A DNA stretch of 64,000 nt from positions 1-64,000 of IMG/VR virus record IMGVR_UViG_3300025141_007995; one strand, 5' to 3'. Positions 24,507-32,738 of the stretch are shown here, piece by piece. The stretch comes from a virus. Below the pieces are notes generated by a model. The model searched no databases, was not told the origin of the DNA, and saw nothing but the letters and a program-made list of their open reading frames with translations. Position numbers and translations under genes: made by a program. How positions within the stretch are numbered: position 1 is the first letter of the stretch; each line of letters starts with the position of its first letter.

Positions 24507-25543
24507 AGGTACTATTTGCAAAACAACAACTAGATTTAGTAGGACCAAGACAATCATTTGCATATGCTGATGATCATGAGTTAGAAATACTAAGAGGGTT
24601 TCAAGGTAAGGTTTCTTTATGGGAAATGTTATGTGCTTTAAAAGCTGACTTTCTTATAACTCCTACCTTAGTACAAGCACCTTGGTTAAGTACTTTATTA
24701 GCTCAACCTGGGTATAAAGATACTATGCAAAAAACAACTTCGCAAGTTATTAATCCTAATGAATTTGATTTTGGAGCATACGATGTAGTTATTACTCATG
24801 ATTCATTCTTAGGATTACAAATAGATGCATTAAAAGCAAAGTTTCCTAAAACAGTTTTTGCATATCTATTAGCAGAACATTCTAGTTGGCAAATGCACAG
24901 GATAGGTTATAAGTATGATTTATATTTAGACCATACTTTAGAATCAGTAGATGATGTTGTAAGATTACCTCAAGCAGTTAACTTTTTATTTCCTAGAATA
25001 CCTGATAGAGTTAGAGAGTTATTCTATCAAGAAAGAACATCAGTATTTTTAGACTATAGGTCGTTAGGTTATTTTATAGGTAATGGTTCTAATAATTTTT
25101 TACTTACAGAAGATAAAGTTAATAAATTTTATGATAACCTTAAATTTAATTTACCATTAGAGAAAATTAGTAATGTATCTATGAAACCTTTTATGTTTGA
25201 TGAGGTTTATAATAATGATTCAATAGAGTACTATAGTAAATTATGTAGAACTAAATACTTTGTTTCTATTGCTAATAGAGTTGGTCAAGCAGCATTTGAT
25301 GCAGCTTCTGCTAATTGTATAGTATTTGGTAATTCTAAATCTAAACTTCATAAACTTTTATGTCATCCTTTTACTTTAATGGATGAAGAAATAAAAATAG
25401 AACATATTAAAAATAAAATAGATACGTTAGAAAATGATCCAAAACTATGTATGGAGATATTAGATAAGCAGAATGAATATTTATTAAAGACATGCGTAGA
25501 ACATCCTAAAAATGTATTTAAAAAATCTTTAGAATTAAAATGA
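24503..25543 (+). CDS. Possible GT-B glycosyltransferase
   Basis: 346 aa. KVLFAKQQLDLVGPRQSF and the strand DVVITHDSFLGLQIDALKAKFPKTVFAYLLAE resemble a GT-B N-domain. RTKYFVSIANRVGQAAFDAASANCIVFGNSKSKLHKLLC resembles the donor domain, where a shared transferase pattern places a conserved acidic/Gly-rich turn. No exact GT signature is seen, so the call leans on context between a dehydrogenase and a nucleotidyltransferase. Confidence 0.45.
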   Translation: MKVLFAKQQLDLVGPRQSFAYADDHELEILRGFQGKVSLWEMLCALKADFLITPTLVQAPWLSTLLAQPGYKDTMQKTTSQVINPNEFDFGAYDVVITHDSFLGLQIDALKAKFPKTVFAYLLAEHSSWQMHRIGYKYDLYLDHTLESVDDVVRLPQAVNFLFPRIPDRVRELFYQERTSVFLDYRSLGYFIGNGSNNFLLTEDKVNKFYDNLKFNLPLEKISNVSMKPFMFDEVYNNDSIEYYSKLCRTKYFVSIANRVGQAAFDAASANCIVFGNSKSKLHKLLCHPFTLMDEEIKIEHIKNKIDTLENDPKLCMEILDKQNEYLLKTCVEHPKNVFKKSLELK

Positions 25544-25968
25544 AAAAAGGAGTTATAGCAGGTAACTTTGATGTAATGCATCCAGGTTATATAAAAATGT
25601 TTAAAGAGTGTGCTGAGAATTGTGATTGTTTAATAGTACTTTTACATTCAGATCCTTCTATAGAAAGGCCTCATAAACTTAAACCTATTTTATCTACTAA
25701 AGAAAGAAGAGAGATGCTATCTGAGTTAAAATCTGTATGTGATGTATTTGAATATAATTATGAAGCTCAACTTTATGATTTACTTCAAGTAGGAGAGTTT
25801 GATATTAGATTTTTAGGTAGTGATTATATTAATAAACCTTTTACTGGTGATGATTTAAAAATACCTATTCATTATTTAGATAGATCACATGGATGGTCTA
25901 CTACTAGATTTAAAGAAGAAATAACTAGACAGGTTTACGAACAAAATAAATTATCAAAATACTTATGA
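25540..25968 (+). CDS. Cytidylyltransferase-like protein (HPGY variant)
   Basis: 142 aa, the size of glycerol-3-phosphate cytidylyltransferase. GNFDVMHPGYIKMF (8-21) aligns with GTFDxxHxGHxxxL, but the second catalytic His of HxGH is Tyr here (HPGY). The RTxGISTT motif appears as SHGWSTTR near the C-terminus, and LLHSDPSIERPHKLKPILSTKERREML carries the usual KP..S..eR segment. It should activate a phosphorylated sugar or polyol with CTP, although the His-to-Tyr change may lower activity or alter the donor. It starts four bases before the upstream stop. Confidence 0.7.
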   Translation: MKKGVIAGNFDVMHPGYIKMFKECAENCDCLIVLLHSDPSIERPHKLKPILSTKERREMLSELKSVCDVFEYNYEAQLYDLLQVGEFDIRFLGSDYINKPFTGDDLKIPIHYLDRSHGWSTTRFKEEITRQVYEQNKLSKYL

Positions 25969-26816
25969 AAATATTAGTAACAGGAGGTGCCGGAGGAGTT
26001 GGTACTAACCTTATAGAGAAATTATTAGAATTAGGTCACGAAGTAACCAGTTGGGATAACTACTCTGCTGGATTAGAATCTAATCATATAAAAGGAGCAA
26101 CATATATTAACAGAGATACTAGAGAAATGTCTTACGGATCAGGTCCTGGGACTATAAAAGGATTTGATTTAGTATACCATTTAGGAGAGTATTCAAAAGT
26201 AGTTCCATCATTCGATATACCAGAATTAGCCTTTAGGTATAATTTAGATGGTAGTATGAGAGTTTTAGAATCTTGTAGACATGAAAACATACCAGTTGTA
26301 TATGCAGGTTCTTCTACTAAACTATCTCATCCTGGTGAGTTAGGATCACCTTATGCTTTATATAAGTCTACTGTAGCTAAATTATTTCAATGCTATGGTG
26401 ACTGGTATGATTTAAAATATAATACCTGTTACTTCTATAATGTTTATGGTCCTAGAACCGAAACTTGGGCTAATGAATGGCAAACAGTTATTAATATATT
26501 TAGAGACCAAAAGAAAGCAGGAAAAAATTTAACTATTACAGGAGATGGAACTCAAAAAAGAGATTTTACTCATGTAGAAGATATAGTTCAAGGTTTAATA
26601 TTAGCAGGAGAAAATATTAACAATGAAGAGTATCAGTTAGGAACAGGAGAAGAGTTTAGTATTTTAGAAATAGCTAAAGCATTTGATCATCCTCATGAAT
26701 TTATAGATCCTAGACCGGGGGATAGACCCAACGGTTTAGCAGATATTAGTTCTACAAAAGAACGTTTAGGATATGAGCCTAAGCATAAAATAATGGATTA
26801 TATAAAAAATATATGA
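25965..26816 (+). CDS. NAD-dependent sugar epimerase/dehydratase
   Basis: 283 aa extended SDR. GGAGGVG (7-13) binds NAD, GSSTKLS supplies the Ser/Thr and YALYKS the catalytic Tyr-Lys. NVYGPRTETW and GDGTQKRDFTHVEDIVQG are UDP-glucose 4-epimerase-family signatures. It probably converts a nucleotide sugar in the island. It is distinct from the GME at 18128, lacking REKAPAA. It has four-base overlaps on both sides. Confidence 0.8.
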   Translation: MKILVTGGAGGVGTNLIEKLLELGHEVTSWDNYSAGLESNHIKGATYINRDTREMSYGSGPGTIKGFDLVYHLGEYSKVVPSFDIPELAFRYNLDGSMRVLESCRHENIPVVYAGSSTKLSHPGELGSPYALYKSTVAKLFQCYGDWYDLKYNTCYFYNVYGPRTETWANEWQTVINIFRDQKKAGKNLTITGDGTQKRDFTHVEDIVQGLILAGENINNEEYQLGTGEEFSILEIAKAFDHPHEFIDPRPGDRPNGLADISSTKERLGYEPKHKIMDYIKNI

Positions 26817-27760
26817 AAATAGCTTATATAAGTGAAATGGGTAATAGAGGTCAAATATCTCGAGTAGGTAGAGATTTTGATATGATGAGAACTGAATGGT
26901 CTTGGCCTTGTGCATTAGAAGCTGATCTATTTCCTTTTGATACAGAACCTCAGGGCATTATGTACGATTTAGGATTAGTAATACTTCCTAAACAACATTT
27001 ACATTTATGGAGAAATAGTAACTTCTTTGATAGAGCTAAAAAATTCTGTAAGAAGATAGCTATAATGCAAGAAGGTCCTCACTGGTGCTTCCAAGATTAT
27101 AAACTTGAAGATCAGATTTGGTACTATAATAGTTTAAAAAATGCAGATATATTATACGTACATAATAAATTAGATATAGAATATTATAGAGGAATTACAG
27201 ACCATAAAGATATAAGAATACTTCCTTCTCTAATGGTAACAGATAGAGTAGAGAATTTACCTGAAGTAGAAAGAGACGGTGTAATGATAGGAGGTAATTT
27301 TGTAAGCTGGTATGGAGGATTTGATTCGTATATGGTAGCTAAAAGTATAGATGAAACCATCTACTCTCCTCAGATGGGTAGAAGACAGGAAGGAGAAGAG
27401 CAGTTAGGAATTAATCAACTACCTTATATGAGTTGGGTAGATTGGATTAAAGCTTTAAATAATAGAAAATATGGCATTCATTTAATGAGAACTCATGCAG
27501 CTGGAACATTTGCTCTTAATTGTGCATTTTTAGGTATACCTTGTATAGGGTATAGAGGATTAGACACTCAAGAAATATGTCATCCTCAATTATCGATTGA
27601 AATAGGAGAAATAGAAAAAGCTAAAGAAATGCTTGGAAATCTGAAAAATAATTCGTATTTTTATAAAGAGTGTTCAGAGCAAGCAAAAGAGAATTATAAA
27701 AAATATTATCATGAAGATATCTTTAATACAACCTTCAAGAAACAATTTAAAATATCTTAA
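26813..27760 (+). CDS. Possible GT-B glycosyltransferase
   Basis: 315 aa. KIAYISEMGNRGQISRVGRDFDMMR and the strands ending KIAIMQEGPHWCFQDY and ADILYVHNKLDIEYYRG suggest a GT-B N-domain. HAAGTFALNCAFLGIPCIGYRGLDTQEICHP resembles the donor-sugar loop (A-x-G-x-P-x-I). The C-terminus overlaps the next gene by 50 bases, which is unusually deep for this operon. Substrate unknown. Confidence 0.5.
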   Translation: MKIAYISEMGNRGQISRVGRDFDMMRTEWSWPCALEADLFPFDTEPQGIMYDLGLVILPKQHLHLWRNSNFFDRAKKFCKKIAIMQEGPHWCFQDYKLEDQIWYYNSLKNADILYVHNKLDIEYYRGITDHKDIRILPSLMVTDRVENLPEVERDGVMIGGNFVSWYGGFDSYMVAKSIDETIYSPQMGRRQEGEEQLGINQLPYMSWVDWIKALNNRKYGIHLMRTHAAGTFALNCAFLGIPCIGYRGLDTQEICHPQLSIEIGEIEKAKEMLGNLKNNSYFYKECSEQAKENYKKYYHEDIFNTTFKKQFKIS

Positions 27761-28886
27761 ATGGTCTTACGATTCTATTAGAAAGAATCAAGGAGATCAT
27801 GAGGTACAAATATGTGTAGCGGACGATGCTTCTTCTGATGGTACTTCTGAATGGTGTAAACAAATTGCAAAAGAAGATAAACTATTTAAATTTATTAGAA
27901 ACGAAGGTCCTGAAAGGTTAGGTCATACAATTCTATATGACACTTTGATTAATGAAGTAGCTACATTTGACATTGCTATGATTTATCATGCAGATATGTA
28001 CTTATGTCCTGAAGCTTTAGATTATGTAGAAAAATTAATTGAACCTAAAGTTATAGTATCTTTAACAAGAATAGAACCTCCAATGCATCCTGATGGACCT
28101 GAAAAAGTACTATTAGCTTGTGGAGAAGAACCAGAAAGATTTAGAGAGCAAGCAGTATTAAATTATGTATTTAAAAATACTGATAGAGATAAAGTAACAG
28201 AAGGTATATTTGCTCCATGGGCTTTTTATAGGAAAGACTTCCAAGAGATAGGAGGACATGATCCTTTATATGCTCCTCAATCGAAAGAAGATACTGATAT
28301 ATTTAACAGATTTCAGTTAAATGGAGTTAAATTTAAACAAACATGGGGAGGTTTTGTATACCATATGACATGTAGAGGTAGTAGAAGAAATGTATTAGAT
28401 GCTGCTAAAAATATACACGAAGATAGTCCTGAATGGTCAGCTCAGAATATGAGATCTACTCGTAACTTTATACGTAAATGGGGTCATTTTTGTAAACATG
28501 ATACATTAATGAAGCCTATTATACCTCCTAAGTACAATATTAGATTTAATCTTACTAATACTACTTTGGATAAATTACATATGTTAGAACCTTGGTGTGA
28601 TAACTTAGATACAGATATTTCCACAGAAGAATTAGACAGATATATAAAAGCAGAACAAAAAAATACTATAATTGATTTAAAGCCTAAGTTTAATTATAAT
28701 AGAAATAGTGATATCACAGTTAATATAGATTGTAATACTTTCACTAATGAAGACTTTATTAACTTATCTAGAATGTCTCAAATTATAAAAGATAGTGGAG
28801 CAGTAGGAGAGTTTAATTTAGGTAATCTATTTATTAATATAGTAAGAGTTAAAGAATATACAGATAATTTAATTAAGTTAAAATGA
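27711..28886 (+). CDS. GT-A glycosyltransferase (GT2) with C-terminal extension
   Basis: 391 aa. ISLIQPSRNNLKYLKWSYDSI and VADDASSDGTSEW form the GT2 nucleotide-binding start. IAMIYHADMYLCPEAL provides the DxD-like HAD(M)Y metal site, and FDPL-like HDPLYAPQSKEDTDIFNRF holds the ED catalytic region. The ~100-residue C-terminal extension has no recognised domain. It is the last glycosyltransferase of the island, followed by a 61-aa gene overlapping by four bases. Confidence 0.75.
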   Translation: MKISLIQPSRNNLKYLKWSYDSIRKNQGDHEVQICVADDASSDGTSEWCKQIAKEDKLFKFIRNEGPERLGHTILYDTLINEVATFDIAMIYHADMYLCPEALDYVEKLIEPKVIVSLTRIEPPMHPDGPEKVLLACGEEPERFREQAVLNYVFKNTDRDKVTEGIFAPWAFYRKDFQEIGGHDPLYAPQSKEDTDIFNRFQLNGVKFKQTWGGFVYHMTCRGSRRNVLDAAKNIHEDSPEWSAQNMRSTRNFIRKWGHFCKHDTLMKPIIPPKYNIRFNLTNTTLDKLHMLEPWCDNLDTDISTEELDRYIKAEQKNTIIDLKPKFNYNRNSDITVNIDCNTFTNEDFINLSRMSQIIKDSGAVGEFNLGNLFINIVRVKEYTDNLIKLK

Positions 28887-29068
28887 CAAAAAAGTATTTA
28901 GTAGAGTTTACTCATCAATCAGGACAAGTAGAACAAGTAGAGTTAGTTACTGACAAAATAGAGTGGTCAATTAACCAATGGTGTAGAAATAGAGCTATAG
29001 TTAAACATGAAATTGTAGCAACTATTAATGAGTATACAAATAATGACAACAAAATGCTTTTTGGCTAA
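28883..29068 (+). CDS. Conserved hypothetical protein
   Basis: 61 aa, a compact strand/helix mix (KYLVEFTHQSGQVEQVELV, SINQWCRNRAIVKHEIVATI). No known domain. It closes the glycan operon; a late-type motif overlaps its stop. Confidence 0.55.
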   Translation: MTKKYLVEFTHQSGQVEQVELVTDKIEWSINQWCRNRAIVKHEIVATINEYTNNDNKMLFG

Positions 29069-29076
29069 CTATTTAT
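29069..29076 (+). promoter_or_regulatory. Late-type motif CTATTTAT
   Basis: ACTATTTATTAATATG: the motif ends four bases before the ATG at 29081. The same 16-base string occurs at 52172-52187, directly ahead of another structural-region gene. Confidence 0.55.
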
Positions 29077-29080
29077 TAAT

Positions 29081-29455
29081 ATGAAACTAGAAAATTTAGT
29101 ACAACAAATTACAGAAGCAGCTAAAATTAACTTCGCTGGTCATCAATTTATTTTAAAAGTAGATACTAACGAAGATCCTCAAAAGAAAGGTGTTAAAGTA
29201 CAGTTCATTCCTACCGAATTTGGTTCTATCTCAGCAACTGAGCAAAATGATATTGCTATTGAATTAGAAGAAAGACTTGAACAAGGTCTATCAGAATATG
29301 ATTTAAGAGTAGAAAGAGATAGAAACTTGAAAGATAAAACTATTATAGGATTCTTTATTTATATAGAGTACTTTGATAGAATTATTAGAAAGGCACTATC
29401 AGGCCAGAACCCAGATTTAGACGAACCAGTACAGGATATACCAGGAGATGAATAA
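29081..29455 (+). CDS. Hypothetical protein, likely late-expressed
   Basis: 124 aa. An N-terminal helix (ENLVQQITEAAKI) is followed by strands (HQFILKVDTNEDPQKKGVKVQFIPTEFGSI) and a helix. The acidic tail ends NPDLDEPVQDIPGDE. It may be a virion component because it shares its start context with the 52185 gene, but no domain is recognised. Confidence 0.5.
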   Translation: MKLENLVQQITEAAKINFAGHQFILKVDTNEDPQKKGVKVQFIPTEFGSISATEQNDIAIELEERLEQGLSEYDLRVERDRNLKDKTIIGFFIYIEYFDRIIRKALSGQNPDLDEPVQDIPGDE

Positions 29456-29849
29456 ACACAAAGCTTCACTTAGGCAGACATTATTTTCAATACATAAAGT
29501 TCCTTTTAGAATAAAGGAAAAACAACTTGATAAAACCTCTGTTAATCAAAAGCTATTCTTTGACTTTTTACAGTCAATGCAAAGGATAGAAATAAGAAGA
29601 GAGAAGTTATTAGATATAGGATTAGACGTAACTGGGTATGAAGATATGTTCTTCCAGGTAATAGAAAGTCTACTTAATTTAACTTTCAATAAAAAACAAC
29701 TACAATTACTTCATACTTATCTGTATGAATTATCTCCAAATCCAGAATGGGACGGTACTATTAGTTTAAAAGTAGGAGAAAAAGAAGAAAAAACAGTAAA
29801 CTTTAAAACTCCTAAAGAAGTATGGGATGTTTTGCAGAAACTAGGTTAA
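29448..29849 (+). CDS. Hypothetical helical protein
   Basis: 133 aa. A basic N-terminus (NKHKASLRQTLFSIHKVPFRIKEK) leads into several helices with no recognised motif. It overlaps the preceding gene by eight bases, so translation is coupled. Confidence 0.5.
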   Translation: MNKHKASLRQTLFSIHKVPFRIKEKQLDKTSVNQKLFFDFLQSMQRIEIRREKLLDIGLDVTGYEDMFFQVIESLLNLTFNKKQLQLLHTYLYELSPNPEWDGTISLKVGEKEEKTVNFKTPKEVWDVLQKLG

Positions 29850-29853
29850 AAAG

Positions 29854-29884
29854 TTGCTATTCCGAGTTTTTCTTCTTATATTTA
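29854..29884 (+). promoter_or_regulatory. Early-type promoter TTG-N20-TATATTTA
   Basis: TTG at 29854-29856 and TATATTTA at 29877-29884 with 20 bases between. The ATG at 29910 is 25 bases downstream. Confidence 0.6.
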
Positions 29885-29909
29885 TATCTAATTAAAACGG
29901 TTATACTAT

Positions 29910-30320
29910 ATGAAAAAATTAAAAATGATTACCTGCCCTAGATGTGGCGAAAACTTCCCTGAACTTAGAAAAACTCAATACGGATACAATTTCTGTGTCA
30001 ACTGCTCTGATGTAGAATCAGTTGTCGGTATTACTACTGTAGAAGGTAGTGGTGACCATACTTATAATGATATTATTATTATGGATAGAAAAAAAGCTTT
30101 ATCTATTGCTAGAAAAGAAGCAGAGCTAAAAGGTAAGAAGTTTGATCCCGGAGTAGAAGTACAAGATTTTGAAAAAGACGAAGGACCTGTAACTCAATCG
30201 TTGAAAGAAGGAATAAGTGCTTCTCTTAATCCATCAGATGAAACTAATCTTAAGTTCCCAGAATATGATACTTATGATCCAAATGCTGAACCTGAAGGTA
30301 TAGAAGGAATAGATTACTAA
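29910..30320 (+). CDS. Zinc-ribbon protein with acidic tail
   Basis: 136 aa. CPRC (residues 9-12) and CVNC (29-32) form a C4 zinc ribbon reminiscent of TraR/DksA-type fingers. A helix (RKKALSIARKEAELKGKKF) and a long acidic, low-complexity tail follow. An RNA-polymerase-interacting regulator is possible. It is driven by an early-type promoter and overlaps the HNH gene by one base. Confidence 0.55.
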   Translation: MKKLKMITCPRCGENFPELRKTQYGYNFCVNCSDVESVVGITTVEGSGDHTYNDIIIMDRKKALSIARKEAELKGKKFDPGVEVQDFEKDEGPVTQSLKEGISASLNPSDETNLKFPEYDTYDPNAEPEGIEGIDY

Positions 30321-30949
30321 TGGCACGACCAAGTAAAATACTTACCAAAGAAGATATACTAAGAGCACAAAAGATGACTAGGTCTAATTTTGCAGCTGCT
30401 AGATATTTACATGTCTCTTATAATCATTATAAAAAGTACGCTAAAATGTACAAAGATGATGATGGTAATAGTTTACTTGTAGCTCATATGAATCAAGCTG
30501 GTAAAGGTATTCCTAAATTCTTATCTAATAAAGGAAAAGAACCACCATTGATGGATCTTTTAGAAGGTAGGATACCTATAGAACATTTTGATGCTCAGAA
30601 AGTAAAGCAGAGAATTATTCAAGAATGTTTATTAGAAGAAAAATGTGCCAAATGTGACTTTATGGAAAGAAGAGTTCATGATACGAAAGTACCAATAGTC
30701 TTAACTCATAAAGATAGAAATAGAAAGAACTGGAGATTAGATAATTTAGAATTTCTATGCTATAATTGTGCATTTTTATACTATGCTGATCCTATAACTG
30801 AACAACAAGTTCAGGCAATGGAAGATTATGTAGATAAATCAAAAGAAGAATTCAACTGGGAGATGGATCAACATCATATAGACCACTTAAAAGAATTAGG
30901 ACTATATGAAGAAGAGAAACCAGGTGATGAATTTATAGAAAGGTTATAA
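30320..30949 (+). CDS. HNH endonuclease-like protein with N-terminal HTH
   Basis: 209 aa. The N-terminus (ILRAQKMTRSNFAAARYLHVSYNHYKKYAKMY) looks like a helix-turn-helix. The C-terminal half has CAKC, then LTHKDRNRKNWRLDNLEFLCYNC, the zinc-supported HNH core with His in THKD and Asn in RLDNL. HNH proteins of this kind in phages are nicking or homing enzymes, or DNA-packaging partners. It is not flanked by an intron or duplicated sequence, so homing is not shown. Confidence 0.68.
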   Translation: MARPSKILTKEDILRAQKMTRSNFAAARYLHVSYNHYKKYAKMYKDDDGNSLLVAHMNQAGKGIPKFLSNKGKEPPLMDLLEGRIPIEHFDAQKVKQRIIQECLLEEKCAKCDFMERRVHDTKVPIVLTHKDRNRKNWRLDNLEFLCYNCAFLYYADPITEQQVQAMEDYVDKSKEEFNWEMDQHHIDHLKELGLYEEEKPGDEFIERL

Positions 30950-30957
30950 CTATTTAT
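30950..30957 (+). promoter_or_regulatory. Late-type motif CTATTTAT
   Basis: AACTATTTATCAATATG: the motif ends four bases before the ATG of the small basic gene at 30962. Confidence 0.5.
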
Positions 30958-30961
30958 CAAT

Positions 30962-31111
30962 ATGAAAACTAATAAAAATAAAAAGTTTTCTACGTTTAAA
31001 AGACGTAAATCTCACGAAAGAAAAGTTGCTGACGACCTAGTAAAGCAACACGAGCGAAACGAAAAGTTACGTGAAAAAGAGATAGGAAAGAATTTTCTAG
31101 ATCTCTTCTAA
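30962..31111 (+). CDS. Small basic protein
   Basis: 49 aa, highly charged (KTNKNKKFSTFKRRKSHERK then an acidic/basic helix to GKNFLDLF). The close match of its start context to other late genes supports it. It may be a nucleic-acid or capsid-associated peptide. It resembles the basic ORF at 941 in composition only. Confidence 0.5.
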   Translation: MKTNKNKKFSTFKRRKSHERKVADDLVKQHERNEKLREKEIGKNFLDLF

Positions 31112-31131
31112 GTTTAATTTAATTTTATTTT

Positions 31132-31725
31132 ATGAAAAAAATCTCAACAATAACTATGTTAGTATTTGCAGTTAGTATATTTTCATTATTTGCAAATTCA
31201 ACTTTATATATTCCCTACACTAAATCAGTATTAAATTCTTTAAAACCTTTACCTGTAGTTGAATTAGAAATAGAAATAGAAGAAGTAGAGGTAAAGATAG
31301 AAGTAAAAGATCATAAAGCATTTTTAGATGCTATGGGGATGAGAGAATCATCTAATAATTATTTAGCGGTTAATTCATATGGATATATAGGTAGATACCA
31401 ATTTGGTAAAGCTACTTTAAAATCGTTAAATATTAAAACTACTCAAGCAGAGTTTCTTAGTAATCCAGAACTACAAGAGTTTGCTATGAATGAATTATTA
31501 ACCGATAATAAAAAGAGGTTAAAAAAATATATAAGAAATTACGAAGGAGAAACTGTACATGGAGTATATATTACAGAATCAGGTATACTTGCAGCTGCTC
31601 ATTTAGCAGGAGTAGGAAACGTTCGTAAATTTTTTAGAAAAGGTTATGAATTTAAAGATGGTTATGGTACTAAAATGACAACTTATATGAATAACTTCTC
31701 TGGGTATAATTTGGATATATTATAA
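31132..31725 (+). CDS. Lysozyme/transglycosylase-like protein with N-terminal anchor
   Basis: 197 aa. A hydrophobic N-terminal signal or anchor (about 5-27) and an acidic spacer (ELEIEIEEVEVKIEV) precede a catalytic domain starting FLDAMGMRESSNNY, with Glu72 as the likely acid. It continues into NSYGYIGRYQFGKATL, the lytic-transglycosylase-type helix and loop. It could act as a signal-anchored endolysin or as a virion-associated muralytic enzyme. No separate cell-wall binding domain is seen. Confidence 0.68.
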   Translation: MKKISTITMLVFAVSIFSLFANSTLYIPYTKSVLNSLKPLPVVELEIEIEEVEVKIEVKDHKAFLDAMGMRESSNNYLAVNSYGYIGRYQFGKATLKSLNIKTTQAEFLSNPELQEFAMNELLTDNKKRLKKYIRNYEGETVHGVYITESGILAAAHLAGVGNVRKFFRKGYEFKDGYGTKMTTYMNNFSGYNLDIL

Positions 31726-31741
31726 ATTTTTACTATATTAT
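31711..31741 (+). promoter_or_regulatory. Early-type promoter TTG-N20-TATATTAT
   Basis: TTG at 31711-31713 (inside the end of the lysozyme-like gene), 20 bases, TATATTAT at 31734-31741. The ATG at 31747 is five bases further, implying a leaderless or nearly leaderless message. Confidence 0.55.
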
Positions 31742-31746
31742 AGTAT

Positions 31747-32043
31747 ATGATAAAGTTACATTTTGAAACTACTGTTGAGTTTGAAAAGTTATTTCGTTCT
31801 AAGACTAAAGAAATAACTGATGGTATGGTAAGTGGAATAGAAAGAGCTATGAATACGAATAAAAAGATAGCTTTTCTATTTGAAATCACCTTTACTAATG
31901 GAGATCATGCTTACGAAATTACTTTGTCATCTCACTTATGGGCTGATGCTCTTGATAGCTGTTTAGCTTATTATCATGCCGAAGGACATTCTGATGAAGC
32001 TATAGATTGCTGGAAATTATTAGAATGTGCTAAAGTATGGTAA
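31747..32043 (+). CDS. Hypothetical protein
   Basis: 98 aa. ATG directly after the promoter box. It contains KKIAFLFEITFTNGDHAYEITLSSHLWADALDSCLAYY, a strand-strand-helix layout without a named domain. It overlaps the following small SWIM-like gene by seven bases. Confidence 0.55.
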   Translation: MIKLHFETTVEFEKLFRSKTKEITDGMVSGIERAMNTNKKIAFLFEITFTNGDHAYEITLSSHLWADALDSCLAYYHAEGHSDEAIDCWKLLECAKVW

Positions 32044-32210
32044 ACCCTTTTGAGGAATTATTTGTAGAACCTAGAACATGGAAATTTAAATCCTCTAGTT
32101 CTAATAAAGAGTACACTGTAACAGAAGGAAGATGGTTATACTGTGATTGTTGGGGGTATATTGCTCATAGGAATTGTAAACATATAAAAGAAGTAAAAGA
32201 AAAGTTATGA
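32037..32210 (+). CDS. Small SWIM-like zinc-binding protein
   Basis: 57 aa. WLYCDCWGYIAHRNCKHI (34-50 region) fits the SWIM zinc finger CxCx(n)CxH, here CDC...NCKH. SWIM domains bind DNA or proteins. The overlaps of seven bases upstream and four downstream support translation. A second, unrelated-length SWIM-like mini-protein lies at 33010. Confidence 0.55.
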   Translation: MVNPFEELFVEPRTWKFKSSSSNKEYTVTEGRWLYCDCWGYIAHRNCKHIKEVKEKL

Positions 32211-32383
32211 GTTTAAATTTTAATGATGATAGTTTTTGGGAGTTAGCACTTAACATCAGATGGCCTCACGAAGGTATAATATTAGGTTATGAGCTAATAC
32301 CAGCTGATGATATATGTGATTATGTAACGATTAAAGTACATTTATTGTTCGTTACTATCCTTATAGAATATGGAAATATTTAG
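32207..32383 (+). CDS. Small hypothetical protein
   Basis: 58 aa (DDSFWELALNIRWPHEGI, then PADDICDYVTIKVHLLF). No motif is recognised. Its start overlaps the SWIM-like gene's stop (ATGA), the usual coupling here. Confidence 0.45.
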   Translation: MSLNFNDDSFWELALNIRWPHEGIILGYELIPADDICDYVTIKVHLLFVTILIEYGNI

Positions 32384-32402
32384 AAAATAACTGTGAAAAC
32401 AG

Positions 32403-32433
32403 TTGGTAGTCTGAGATATTCTTCTTATATTAA
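32403..32433 (+). promoter_or_regulatory. Early-type promoter TTG-N20-TATATTAA
   Basis: TTG at 32403-32405, 20 bases, TATATTAA at 32426-32433. AAGGTATA and ATAAAGGTTATG follow, a leader shared with the sites at 39870 and 46733. Confidence 0.65.
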
Positions 32434-32457
32434 GGTATAATATTAAAAATAAAGGTT

Positions 32458-32736
32458 ATGTATAATGTGAGTTTCGAAGTTTGGCTTAAAGATGAAGTAA
32501 AAGATATCTTGAAAGCTAATTATGTAGATAAATCCTTATCTACGGATGATTTTCTAAGATTAGTATTAGAAGTTAAAGAGTACTTAAGTGAGTGTGATTC
32601 TCCTGAGGAAGTAGAGATAGAAGAAGTAGTAAATTTTATCTTTGAATGTTCATCTTATAAAGATAAGATGTGGATAATTTATCCTGAAGAGCATAAGTAT
32701 GCTGGCCAAGAAAGAAGTTTAACTCCTAATTATTAA
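32458..32736 (+). CDS. Hypothetical acidic protein
   Basis: 92 aa, acidic and helical (SLSTDDFLRLVLEVKEYLSECDSPEEVEIEEVVNFIFE). No domain is recognised. The start is supported by the shared AAAGGTTATG context after an early-type promoter. Confidence 0.55.
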   Translation: MYNVSFEVWLKDEVKDILKANYVDKSLSTDDFLRLVLEVKEYLSECDSPEEVEIEEVVNFIFECSSYKDKMWIIYPEEHKYAGQERSLTPNY

Positions 32737-32738
32737 TT

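Noticed and set aside
30320-30949. HNH gene as a homing element in an intron
   Set aside because: It overlaps its upstream neighbour normally and is not inside a split gene, so homing is not supported.
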